The position numbers and the translations under genes are program-made. This document shows positions 1-10,426 of a stretch of 64,000 bases of DNA, in pieces. The notes below the pieces were generated by a model. That model did not search any database. It worked only from the letters and a program-made list of their open reading frames with translations, and was not told where the DNA came from. The DNA is taken from contig JASANG010003884.1 of assembly GCA_030248215.1 (NCBI GenBank), positions 1-64,000 on the forward strand. The letters run 5' to 3'. The stretch is from Enoplolaimus lenunculus (lineage: Eukaryota > Nematoda > Enoplea > Enoplida > Thoracostomopsidae). Position 1 is the stretch's first letter; each line of letters opens with the position of its first letter.

Positions 1-1
1 T

Positions 2-511
2 CTGGTATTTAGAATAGTTGAAGTTATTGCTATACCACAAGTGCACATCACAATTTTAGCTGGCACAAACGATATTACAATCAATACCCTCCTTATTCAT
101 CCGAGCAAAATAAACAAATTAGACGGCACTTCCAAAACAAGATCTGGGCGTAAAATACACACAAAGCTCGAATGTAAAGTTAAACACTTTCTCCGAAATT
201 CGCCCAATGTACGTGTCACACTATGTGAAATTTTGCCCCGATATGACCAAATTTCTTTAAAATTAGAAATTTCCAAAGTCCAAAAAGCTATTCAACTTTT
301 TAATACACAGCTCAGTTATACTATACAAAAGTTTAAGAACAAAACAATTGATTTGTTGGCAACTTACGAACCGATGAACAAGTCAGAATTCTATTTAACT
401 GAAAAGAATGTTCTTGATTTACATCCAAACGAAGCTGGGCTTTTGTGTTTGTTTGATACAATCGCAACGATTTATGTTTCATGTTCCCTAATGGGTGAAA
501 GCAACTTCTAG
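2..511 (+). CDS. Partial SGNH/GDSL-hydrolase-like reading frame, cut by the left edge
   Basis: The frame is open from base 2, with no stop upstream inside the window, and ends at TAG 509-511, giving 169 residues of a C-terminal part. Early in it is ITILAGTNDI, resembling the SGNH block with the Gly-x-x-Asn oxyanion residues. Then comes VTLCEILPRYD, and near the end DLHPNEAG, the usual Asp-x-x-His-Pro block carrying the last two catalytic residues. The order and spacing fit an SGNH-type esterase domain. The N-terminal catalytic Ser block would lie left of the window. Such domains occur both in host esterases and in ORF1-type proteins of some LINEs, and I cannot tell which this is. No polyadenylation context or splice site was resolved. 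The family call is reasonable; gene status is uncertain. Confidence 0.45.
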   Translation: MVFRIVEVIAIPQVHITILAGTNDITINTLLIHPSKINKLDGTSKTRSGRKIHTKLECKVKHFLRNSPNVRVTLCEILPRYDQISLKLEISKVQKAIQLFNTQLSYTIQKFKNKTIDLLATYEPMNKSEFYLTEKNVLDLHPNEAGLLCLFDTIATIYVSCSLMGESNF

Positions 512-1360
512 TTGCGGCAAAGTAGCCTGCAAAACGGGAGCGGAACCGTAAACGGCGCGTGCGTAAAACTGTTCCAAATGTGACGTATACCTTGGATTTG
601 ATTTCGAATAAATTTCGAACTTTCTAAAATGGGTGAGTGATGCAATGATGCATTCTAGACCAGAATTAAATATAAAATTTGAAGTTGAAATATACTTTTA
701 AAAAATAAGAACGTTTTGATTGAAAGGACGTAATTCTTGCGTGGAATAATAAAAAAAACAAATGAAATTGTCTATAAAATGATTTGAAAATATATAAAAA
801 AACAGCTCAGTTAATAAAATTTGTGTTTCTTTATCAACTGTTAACCGAATTGAAATTTACGAACGACTCAAGTTGATTCCGCTGCACTTGATCCAATAAT
901 TGCCAACGATTCCAAAATTCCTAACAATTTTGGTATTCGCCACAATTATATTTGGGAAAATGTTGGTTATGATATAAATGTAGGGTTGCAGAAGGAAATT
1001 TCAGAACAAAATATGAATTTTTTGATGATACAAAGCTTTATATACAAATCATGGAATATGTCACTTAGCTTAAGCGTCTGCGAATTGTCAATATTGCCTA
1101 AAACACGGCATTGATGTTCGATGGATTTTTATTGAGTTAAGTTTTGTGTTTCAAATAATGCGAGCCGTCAGGGTTGTTGTTTTATAAATGATGACCGGAA
1201 AAAATGAAATTTTTTCCGGAAAAAATTCCATTGACAGGGAATTTTGCGCGTTAGTATTGCCTAGTACGCTCATAGGTAATAATGTACCTAACTCAATAGA
1301 AAATAAAATCCGGATGTATGTTAAGAAGTCCATTGTCATTAAAAGTAACATCACAAGTAC
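512..1360. other. AT-rich stretch, nothing recognised
   Basis: Only short open frames without homology are present, overlapping each other on both strands. I see no splice-bounded exon, inverted repeat or tandem repeat here. Confidence 0.5.
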
Positions 1361-1830
1361 TTATGGTGCAGGCTGAATTCTAGTCCCTTCGGTTAATATC
1401 TCATCACAAGCCGAAGTTTGAATAATATGGTTGGATTTTGAAAATTTTGGCTTATGTGAGCTTGTGATGACCTTCCATAATCTTTCCACTCTTGAATTTG
1501 AATTTTGGCAGAATTCCTCAAGGCCCGGCCTTGGGACCCAAAAAAATTTTGTCGAAAAGTTAGACAAATTATATGTCATTCGACGCAACTTACAGAGCTG
1601 AGTCCAGTGGTGTTAACTTTTCTGCACTCAAAGTCTGGTTAGCGAGTTGTTTATGATTTGACGTGCTGACAGCGATCATGGGTCGGCGCCAAATTTAGTT
1701 ATTTGTGTTGTTAGCCAGAATTCTGACTGTTTAAAATTTAACACTGCTCGTAATCAAACTGTTGACAAAAAATTTGGGGCCCAAGGGAGACCTTAAAAAC
1801 AGAATTTTTCGAAAGTTAAAATTTGGGCGT
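1361..1830. repeat. Relic of the long foldback element
   Basis: Phrases shared with the better copy at 5963-6516 recur here: a TTATGTGAGC..GATGACCTTCC block, a CAAAAAAATTTTGTCGAAAAG block, and an ACAAATTATATGTCATTCGA block. They occur in one orientation near 1440-1600, and partly in reverse near 1760-1830. The arms are badly eroded, so boundaries are approximate. Confidence 0.5.
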
Positions 1831-2353
1831 AGAATGATTAGGAGAAGTCATCGAAAGCTGATGCGTAGAACGAGCTAAAAATTAGACGTGTTTTATGTAA
1901 GTATATCTTGAATACCAACATAATTTTTGGGTTCCCTCTGTCACCGAGCGTCTCAATTCGCGAGCAAAGCGAGCATGAAGCCAGACGCACTTTTTGTGCT
2001 AAATTATACGGTAAAGGCAAACTTTCAATTTCGGGGTACCTAATTTTGGCCTCAACCAACGGTCGACGAAATTTGGTGAGCAAAAAGAACGATATGCCAG
2101 ACGTAATTTTGGCGCAAATGTTCAATTCAAAAATCCTAATTTATATGCTACAATTTTCGCTCTTTCCGGGTATATAATTAGTGCTGACGGGCTGTCATTG
2201 CTTGAGACGGACATCGCATATTTTATCATGTCAGGCAATTCTAGCAGGATATTTATGTGGATATACGAATTTAAATTTTCAAGTTCGGATATCCGAAACT
2301 CGATTCTGCGTTTTTTAGGTTTTCGAACCTCAATTTTCGTCTCTCAAGCACCT

Positions 2354-2599
2354 TTCACCCTTTCTCACATGAATATTTTTTCTATTTCCCCTGAGACCTA
2401 CTTTCACGCTGGGACTCGAACTCCTGTGACTGGACTGAGAGGCGTACACCATCACCACTCAGCTACAGGAGCTTAACGCTCGAGCCCGAGGGGGCTCTCA
2501 CGTCTTGTGGTGATTTAGTACTATGTTTACGTGTTGCAATTGTTAAACACGGTGCGATATATACTATTTAACGTATATACACTGGTGAGAAGGGGTTAT
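2354..2599 (-). mobile_element. piggyBac-like MITE with tRNA-like body, copy 1
   Basis: Left end CACCCTTTCTCACATG and right end GTGAGAAGGGGTTAT are inverted repeats of each other. On the minus strand the body reads as a tRNA-like unit: A box TAGCTGAGTGG, then about 35-45 nt, then B box AGTTCGAGTCCC (consensus GGTTCGANTCC). The outer end equals that of copies at 2625, 12699 and 63003. The flanking TTAA is degraded here. Confidence 0.7.
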
Positions 2600-2624
2600 A
2601 GATAGTAAACTGAAAATTTTTCGC

Positions 2625-2895
2625 TTAACCATTTCTCACATGAATATTTTCTATTTCCCCTGAGACCTACTTTTATGCTAGGATTCGAACTCCAGTGATT
2701 GGAGTGGGAGGCGTACACCATCACCACTTAGATATAGGAGCTTGACGCTCGAGCCCGAGGGGGCTCTCACGTCTTGAGGTGATTTAGTGCTATGTATACG
2801 TGTTGTAATTGTTAAACACGGTGCGATATATACTATTTAACGTATATACACTGCGCTAAGTTGCCTATAGGCAACTCAACGTGAGAAGGGGTTAA
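2625..2895 (-). mobile_element. piggyBac-like MITE with tRNA-like body, copy 2
   Basis: Bounded by TTAA at 2625-2628 and TTAA at 2892-2895, the target duplication typical of piggyBac. Ends are TTAACCATTTCTCACATG and GTGAGAAGGGGTTAA. The minus strand carries the tRNA-like A/B-box body (B box GAGTTCGAATCC). It sits only about 25 bp from copy 1 in the same orientation and is very similar to it, including the shared block around GGTGCGATATATAC. Confidence 0.75.
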
Positions 2896-2932
2896 GAGTA
2901 GTATCCTGACTCACAAGCTGATTGCTATGAAC

Positions 2933-3272
2933 CAGTGTGCAACCGGAGGTGAAAATACCGGAGCCGGAGGTCAACGAAACTTGCCGGAGTCGAAGGTGAA
3001 GTGAAATATAAGTAGTAACGATGATGGTTTAACTAGTTAATTTTAGCCAATATCTGCAATATGTTCTTAGTTGTTTGGCTTTACGCTAACTTTCTGCGAA
3101 ATTTTGGAAATTCCTGAAAATTGTGACAAAACTAAAAAGAAACTCGCTAAACAGATAAATTTTGCAAAATTATGCAAAATTTTACTACCGAAATTGCCGG
3201 ACCTTCCGGCAAAAATTTTACCGGAGGCCTATTATCAGCCGGAACCGGATGCAGACCTCCGGTTGTACCCTG
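2933..3272. mobile_element. hAT-like MITE, family B (CCTCCGG), 340 bp
   Basis: Flanked by a perfect 8-bp target duplication CTATGAAC (2925-2932 and 3273-3280). Ends are CAGTGTGCAACCGGAGG and CCTCCGGTTGTACCCTG. Subterminal CCGGAG repeats occur on both sides and the core is AT-rich. An 8-bp duplication and CAG..CTG ends fit a non-autonomous hAT element. The copy at 44316-44655 has the same length and the opposite orientation. Confidence 0.85.
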
Positions 3273-3311
3273 CTATGAACGTAAAACATGAGTGTCATGT
3301 CTGATTGGTAT

Positions 3312-3455
3312 GACGGTCCACGTAAAGATCATGGGCGGAACGTTTTTCTGCGGGTCTGGAATAGAGTAAGCTGTAGACGTTTTTTGCTTCAGCTTAGGAT
3401 AAGAGCATTCTTTGCACTTAGGAGTATGCTTATGGGCGGTATGACACATTCGACT
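3312..3455. mobile_element. Hexamer-body MITE (GGGCGGAAC ends), degraded copy
   Basis: The left side CGTAAAGATCATGGGCGGAAC, followed by a GAATAGAGTAAGC block, matches the family at 63763-63935. The right side is ATGCTTATGGGCGG. The internal TTAGGC-type tract is mostly lost. Confidence 0.5.
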
Positions 3456-4068
3456 TGCCAATCCATTCAATGTGCGTATTGCGTTCTCATGATGTTTTCA
3501 ACCAGTTACTTTTAGGCTCGTAACTGTTGAATAAAGCATGCCTAAGTGTAAGCGTTGAAAACTGAAACCTAAGTCGAAACAAAAAATATATATAGCCTAT
3601 GATCTAAGTCTACTCTTTTGCATTCCAGTGAGGAAACTAGACTGCACTAAAAGCGCTTTGAATTCCATTAACTTTCACTTTTTTGGTTTGCTATTGATGT
3701 CGAAAACGTCTTGTTAGCCGAGCCAAACACAACGAATAAGCCCAAAAATTTTATATTAAAAGTGATTTCTCGAAAACCAAAAGCTAACAGAAATTGTTTC
3801 ATAAGCCAGTGGCACAACATATGCGACTTTAACGGCTGCCGGAGATCCGGTTTTTAACGAAGCGCTCTGTTTTGTACATACGAAGCACGATTGTTTTGTT
3901 TGCAAATTCCTGAAACGAATGACCGAGTATTTATGCAAAGTACCAATATGCGTCAAGGTTGGTTTTTTGCTGGTTCAACATAAAGACAAAGCTAGCGACA
4001 CATCAAATAACACCTAGCTTTAACCTATTCCCACACAAATTACACTAAGGCAATTATGGTGCAAAATA

Positions 4069-4324
4069 TACATGTAAATTCCAATGAGTTAATTAATCAA
4101 CTCAGACGGTCAGTTAGTTATTTCTTACTTAATAACAGTAAACTGTAACTCACTCTGAGTTGACTTTATTCTCACTGTGAGTTGAGTTGACTTCGGGTGA
4201 GTTGCTTAATTAACTCAGAATGTGTTGAATCAACTCAAAATTCTGAGTTCTGATAGTCCTAACTCAGACTGAGTGATTCAACTCATTCTGAGTTAAAATC
4301 AACTCATTGGAATTTACAGTGTAT
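4069..4324. mobile_element. TA-flanked CACTGTAAAT MITE, copy A
   Basis: The element is palindromic. The left arm TGTAAATTCCAATGAGTT is mirrored by AACTCATTGGAATTTACAG on the right, and GAGTT/AACTC repeats fill the interior. Ends CACTGTAA with TA at the borders suggest a Tc1/mariner-type MITE. The left terminus has lost two bases relative to the right. Confidence 0.75.
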
Positions 4325-4545
4325 ACGTTTGACGTTCAGGGTTTCAAATCCTTGTTTGAAATCATATCTCAGATGAAATAGAAAATACACACTCGAGAGG
4401 GCTATATAAATAAATATAGCTTATTTGAATGGTACATATGCTAGCAAAAATTCAAAACGTTAACTAAATACGTGTGACGTTCCGGGTTTCGAACCGTAGC
4501 TTAAAATGAGACCTCATATGAAATTGAAAATACTCGAAACTTATA
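4325..4545 (+). repeat. Two diverged pieces of the tRNA-like MITE body, plus orientation
   Basis: GACGTTCAGGGTTTCAAATCC..AGATGAAATAGAAAAT near 4330-4390 and GACGTTCCGGGTTTCGAACC..CATATGAAATTGAAAAT near 4469-4540 are homologous to each other. Both match the B-box-to-tail half of the tRNA-like MITE read on its transcribed strand (GTTCGAATCC..GGTCTCAGGGGAAATAGAAAAT). They are strongly diverged, without visible TIRs. Confidence 0.45.
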
Positions 4546-5962
4546 AAGCTTGCTAGAATGATAAACTAACAAAAGTTTAAACCGTTCATATTAACGCACA
4601 TAAGTGCCCGTTCGTTGCCCGGAACCAACCTTGAATTGCGGTAATCATCATACATCAGCAAAATTACAAAATTTGTTAACGCAGTTTACACAGCATTTAG
4701 CATCAAACCAAATCGAAACATAAACACTACATTGATATGAAAATAGCGACTAGCGAAAAAATAAATCGAACTTTCCAGTAGTGATTGATAGTATTTCTAC
4801 AACTCATTAACGCAGGGTAACATCGGTTATTCATCTTATGTGCATATCGTTATCAATTTCCGTTATCTAAATACTGGGAAGTACAGTTTTTCATGCTCGT
4901 ACTTAGTTTTCCACATTACTATGTTATGTTGATTTTAAAACAAAATCAATAAAATTCATTCCCAATTAAATAAATTTGAATTACAACCGCCATTTCGTCA
5001 GTGTACGCGATGTTGAAATTCTTCCGGCTATGGACGCTAGCTGATTGATATGTTTCGTAAGTTTTCAAACGACAGGTTTCTACTTTCAGGAGTACGTGCA
5101 GTTGTTGTTTAAAACTTATTTAACAAACCATTCGAAACTGCTACTATTGCCAACCTTTAGGATGACAATATCCTGTTCTTTGCAGTTTAAGCAGTTGTGG
5201 TTAGTTTAAAATGAATAAAGAAGCTATTGCTGGCCAACGACATTGGTTATATTTTAATTTTCTAATGTCGGCGATCCCTCTAATATAAAATAAGAAAAAC
5301 ACAATAATTTTTTAAAAAACACAAAAAAAAATTAATAAACAGAATTGTTGCTACTAAAGACAACTACTAAAATTCAGCAAAGCTGCCAACTACAGCTACT
5401 GTGTATTTCGAATAACTAAACGACAAGAGCTAAAATTCATTTAAAACACAACTCAATTACAGGTTTTGGGTTTTTAAGGCTGTCGTTTGTATTTATAAAT
5501 TACGAAAAATTCAAATTTTAACCAACGCTAGCTGCTGTTTTTCAAACAGCAAAAGCCGTCGTCCACAGCCGGTGAGAACTGCCACGTCGCGTACACAAAT
5601 GTAACCCACGCATTAGTTACACACCATAAATGTCTTGGCCGACGTTAACTATAGGGAATTTGCCGACTTAGCGCAGGCTAAAACTTAAGCTAAGATTAAT
5701 TATAAACCTATGGCTAAGGTTTCAAGTCTCCAAATCCCTTTGCTTCTACAATTTTACCGCAATTTTCCAAGTTTACAGATTTCGGCAGAAACACGTTTAG
5801 GTAGTGAACATGTGACAAAATTAAACAAAGAATCAAACACACATGGTGTATACTAAATAATAAAATACGCAAAATTTGTTCTTCAAGCAATATAGAAATC
5901 ATATAATCACCACCTTTATGCATTTTAATATGTCAAACCAAAGTTTTAACCGCAAAATAATC
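4546..5962. other. AT-rich stretch without recognised genes
   Basis: No homologous reading frame, exon or clear element was found. The longest open frame (about 69 codons, minus strand near 5714-5923) has no recognisable domain. Confidence 0.5.
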
Positions 5963-6516
5963 GGGTGTTTTCCGTTATCCCCCCAGCCCGCGCCTGCCCA
6001 AAAATCCTTGGATCTAAAATTTTTTGCATAATTGGCTTTTTATGACCTTCCCTCCACTGATCATTCCATGCCTAAATTTGAATTTTTGAAAAATTCGATT
6101 TTTTACGTTTTACAGGTCCCCTTGATAACCAAAAATCTTTTGCAAAAAGGTTGACAAATAATACACCATTCGATGCAGCTTGCGGAGCTGTGAAAGTGGT
6201 GTTTAATTTTTATTTGGCGCGCTGCGAACGCTTCGGGTCGGCGTCAAAACAGTTATTTGACGCTAATTCATTAACCAGTCGTCTGATGGCGAACCCACAA
6301 GCTGTATTGACTGGTATATAATTTGTCCAACTTTTCGACAAAAATGTTTTTGGGTCGCAAGACGAACCTTGGGATCTTAAAAATCGAATTTTTCAAAAAT
6401 TCAGACCGAGGCATGGGCTGATCAAGGGAGGTCATGAGACGACCAAATATGCAAAAAATTTTCAAAATCGAACCATTTTTGAACAAACGTGGGCTGGCGG
6501 ATAACGAAAAAGACCC
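5963..6516. mobile_element. Long foldback MITE, best copy, about 550 bp
   Basis: The two halves are imperfect inverted repeats over about 200 bp each. GGGTGTTTTCCGTTATC and CCAGCCCGCGC on the left pair with the reverse of GGGCTGGCGGATAACG at the right. Next inward, ATGACCTTCC pairs with GGAGGTCATGA, and GAATTTTTGAAAAATTCGA pairs with TCGAATTTTTCAAAAATTC. No coding capacity or clear target duplication was seen. Relatives occur at 1361-1830, 7690-7970, 8225-8440 and 12180-12690. Confidence 0.7.
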
Positions 6517-6998
6517 AAATAATCAAAATAATTCAAATTCCAATCCAAATTAGATTTACTACTGTGGTGCAATGTGCTTGTAAGTCAGCGAAAACCCCTT
6601 CGTATATCCCATCTGAAAAAATTTTAGCCCCTCTAACAAGGTAAGCTGGCTACGGCGACGCTACAAGCAACAAACCTGGTAATTTTAGCAAACAATAAAT
6701 TTGATTTTAACACGTTTCTACTAATAAATCGTTTTTGAAAGCAGATAACGTATGTCAGCACAAAAATTTATACGAAACCGTATTTCTACATTAAGTTTTC
6801 ACACTTGTCAAAACAACATAATGTAGCGTTATCAAATTTTATTTATATATCTGTTTATCTCTTATTCAAAGTAACCAAAAATTATAGTTTAAGATGTCAA
6901 TTTTTTTAACTTTTGTTAAATTCCAAATATATTTTCGACAGAAACATGGCTTCGATAAACATTTCAATGTTTTACCGTTACACAAATCAACCGCTCAT

Positions 6999-7174
6999 GC
7001 CAGGCACGTAGCCAAAAGTGTGTGGGATGGTGTGATACTCAGCCCCTGTGGAAAATTTTGGCTTCACCCATAAAATTTTCAACCGTGCTTGTAAGTCATT
7101 GAAAATCATTACGTGCCCCTCGTGAAAATTTTTCAGCCCCCACCCCAGTAAGTTGAGCTGGCTACGGGCCTGGC
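6999..7174. mobile_element. Short MITE with GCCAGGC..TAGCCA ends
   Basis: Left end GCCAGGCACGTAGCCA is the near-perfect inverse of the right end TGGCTACGGGCCTGGC. TCAT flanks both sides and could be a short target duplication. A fragment of the same family lies at about 6545-6665 (CTTGTAAGTCAGCGAAAA..GAGCTGGCTACGG-like right arm), and a degraded copy at 26635-26790. Confidence 0.65.
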
Positions 7175-7689
7175 TCATACAACATACGAACATTATGACT
7201 GTATACTATTAAGACACGAAACAAATATTTTAAAAAATCATATGTATGAATATAATATGAATATATCTTGCATTTAAGGCAAACGAACTACGAGAAAAAT
7301 ATATTGTATGAATATATCGCAGTAGAAAAATATACCGAAATCATTTGTAATACAGCAAACAGTCACACAAAAGAAATATAAGTTTCTCAACTCGAAAGTG
7401 GTCAAGTCTGACAAAATATATATATAAATCATAGTTACAGCAGATATCTTCTCATAAGACGCGAAAACATTATGAAGCTGTTACTTTTGTGACGTAAAAA
7501 TCCTACAAATGAATGTGCACAAGCAACCGACTGTCGATACGCACAAACTCGGTCGTCGAGGTCCTCAGGGGCATTTACACCAGACATCCCATCGGTTATA
7601 TCACCTCGGAAATTCTGGGAGACCAAAAAAGGCACTATTATTAGCTTTGAACAATGAATAACCCCGTGTCCAAGTATCCTGGTACCAAA

Positions 7690-7970
7690 ACTGTTTGGGG
7701 GTTTTTTCAATTATTCCACCCAGCCTGCGTTCGCCCAAAAATGGTCCAATTTTGAAAGTTTTTGCATATCTGAGCTGACCTCTCATAACTTCCACTTGAT
7801 TATTCCACACCCAAATTTAAATTATTGAAAAATTCGATTAGCGAGAAACTTTGTCAAAAAGTTAAACAAGTTATACGTTATGCGATGTAGCTTGTTGCGA
7901 CGCTGAGTTTAAGGGTTATAAAACTTTTATTACGAGCCCCCTAATTTACGCGTTATGAGCAGGGTTGCAG
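7690..7970. repeat. Half copy of the foldback element
   Basis: It shares with 5963-6200 the series CCAAAAATGG, TTTTTGCATA, ATGACC-like, AATTATTGAAAAATTCGAT, TTGTCAAAAAGTT and a TTATACGTTATGCGATG block. Only the left arm is present. Confidence 0.55.
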
Positions 7971-8224
7971 AGACAACTTAGACTACTGATAAGCCGATTT
8001 TCGACTTAACTCAGAAAACTGACTAAATTAAACATCGAATGTTTCTATAAATGCTATTTCCCTGTCGAGTTATTTATGTCACCACATAGTTAGAGTTGGA
8101 AACTCAGAAACAGTACCCGTTGCTGGCAATTAAACTAATCTGGCAGGCAGAAATCTTTACTGAAAACCTACGACTTAACTTAAAGCTACAAGACTTGAGT
8201 AAAATATCGGATTTTATTTGAAAT

Positions 8225-8440
8225 CAAACTTGAGACACCTTTCTAAGCCAACCATACATAGACAAATAACTAATTTGGCGCCATCCCAAATGGTAAGGTG
8301 AGCGCCAAATCACGTTTTCGACCATAACTCGTGAGCCAAACTGTTTGATGGCAAGAAATTTAACACCACTGCATGCAGAGTAGCAAGCTGCATCGAATGT
8401 TATGTATAAATTGTCCAACTTGTAACAATTTTTTTTCGGT
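8225..8440. repeat. Fragment of the foldback element
   Basis: The block GCATCGAATGTTATGTATAAATTG, CAACTTGTAACAATTTTTTT and a GGTTCAAAAGACGA stretch resembles the right half of the foldback. The edges are vague. Confidence 0.4.
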
Positions 8441-8819
8441 TCAAAAGACGAGATGACAGACAGTTTAAGAACTTTTGTAAATGAATGCACAGACAATTTC
8501 TGACTAAAACATTCAACTTCATTTAAACTCAATATCAATTCAACTTTGTCGCAGAAGCGCAACAGATTACTACGAGAGGTGTTAATATGAAAATATGCCG
8601 TTTCGCTGACCTTCCATCTGTATCCTAAGAACCGGACTGGCAGAGCTTCGTCATATGTACAAATAACTTACATAACAATGAAAAATTCATAGATATAGCA
8701 GAAAAAAACAAGCATAGCAAACCTAGCAACATTAAGCAAAAAGCACAGACCATAGCATAAACAAATCTGCGAAAGCGAATGTCATTCGCGACGTCTATGA
8801 CTGGCCTTGGAAGCCAGCT

Positions 8820-9935
8820 CTTGTATACCTTTCCCTACGTTGTGGAAATTTTCAGATTTTAGCACAGCTTAGGCTAAGGTGTAGAACATAAGAAATTTGT
8901 GGGGAAAGCGTACAAGCGCTAAAGTACATATTGCTACGACAGATACTGCTATCGAATACAATAATATAAATTTTTTAAGTTTTATGTAACCTTAAAATTC
9001 AAAAGCCACAAAAACAGGACGCAAGACTGCAAAAATCAGATTGTGTTGTAACAGTTGCTTAGAGCCAAAATCTTATAAATATGGTACGATACGCAGTGGA
9101 TTTTGCACCAAATGTCGGTTTTTGTTTAGTTTTCCCGTATTTAATGCTAAGACTTATGTTCAGGTTTAGATTTAGGCATAGGTCAGCCTTAATCTAAGCC
9201 TAAAACAAGCGTAAATTTGTGGGAAGTGTACAAGGGCCCCAATTTTATCACACGGCGAAGTGGTTTCCGACACACCTTAATAGTTCTGTCAAATTGAAAT
9301 TTCGATAACAGTCATTTGGTGAACTAAAATTGTAAATTAATATTTTAAACTAACCTGGCGAAATTAAACCACGCACCAATAAACACACATATAGCGATAA
9401 CGCAGCGACAACAAAATAATACCGTCAAACAAATCTGATCATTTTGCGTGACAATTTTTCGATTTGACTGTTTAGGCTCCACATTAGTAGTTAACCAGAA
9501 TATATAACAATTTATTATCTCTGTGTTATCGCTACGCAAAGGACAAATTGGACAAAGTAAACCGGAATGAGATGCACATACGATACTGAAGTGAAACCTG
9601 GACTGAATTGCAATAGCAAAACATAATACAAAACCATAATATAATGTATCCGAAACATAATACGTAACTTGATGTTGTTTAACGTTAAAGTTAAAAACTT
9701 CACAGGTATTACGACCATTAGTTTTTTCCCATATGAAAACTTTTCACTTCAGTTGTAATAAGTTCTTTCGCAAAACTTATGTTTAAGATTAGGTTTATAC
9801 TTAAATTCAGGATTAGGTTTAGGCATCATAGGATCAAGCTTGTGTAGGAAAGTGTACTAAATCTTTTGTAATAGAATCGCTTAAAATCAATTTTAGCCTT
9901 AGGATTAAACTTGTTTGTGGAAGTGTACAAAAATG
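8820..9935. repeat. Degenerate TTAGGC-type tracts with a GTGTACAAG tail
   Basis: Several AAGCCTAA / TTAGGTTTAGGC runs occur near 8850, 9155-9215 and 9780-9915. Each is followed or preceded by a GGAAAGTGTAC or GTGGGAAGTGTACAAG box. At 9840-9965 two units of about 80 bp repeat (AGTGTACTAAATC..GTAATAGAATCG and AGTGTACAAAAAT..GTAATAGAATCG). The same box is seen near 37230, so this is a dispersed family. The rest of the stretch holds nothing recognised. Confidence 0.5.
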
Positions 9936-10014
9936 CTCTGGTAATAGAATCGTTTGAAATCGAATGCTTTCGGACCAGCAAGGTTTTCTTCCTTTGGGTT
10001 CGTCCAAATTTCAT

Positions 10015-10020
10015 ATTTAT
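10015..10020 (-). terminator. Possible polyadenylation signal of the TLCD-like gene
   Basis: TTTATT on the plus strand reads AATAAA on the minus strand, about 410 nt past the stop codon. It is the only canonical hexamer I found in that interval, but such hexamers are common in AT-rich DNA. Confidence 0.3.
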
Positions 10021-10426
10021 TTAACAGCTTTGCTACACAAACTCCATGATTTTTGGATACTGAATTCAAATAGAGTGTCGAAACTATTAATGTTACGATT
10101 TACGGTCTCAAGTATTCCACTGTTTCCTTTGCGTTCACATTACCGTTATCCTTGCAGGATTTAGAGAAATAAACTAGTGAGGTTCAAACTTCAAATTATT
10201 TACTTCACGTAATGATCTGTGAATTTAAATTTTTTGTAAAGGTTTAAAAATCGTTTCGTCCCAAAATTACACAATTCGTTGACAAAAAGGATAGTTACTA
10301 CCACACGATTGATTTTAACATTTTCTGGACATCGTTCTTCACAAAGCATTTTAAACTTTGACAATATAATGTGTACAAGGATTGTTGCATTCAGTGTGTA
10401 ACATTACATATAGCAGAATATAATTT

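Noticed and set aside
2676-2760. Possible functional tRNA gene on the minus strand
   Set aside because: A and B boxes are present, but the unit repeats inside TTAA-flanked elements and lacks a closed cloverleaf, so it is treated as element body.
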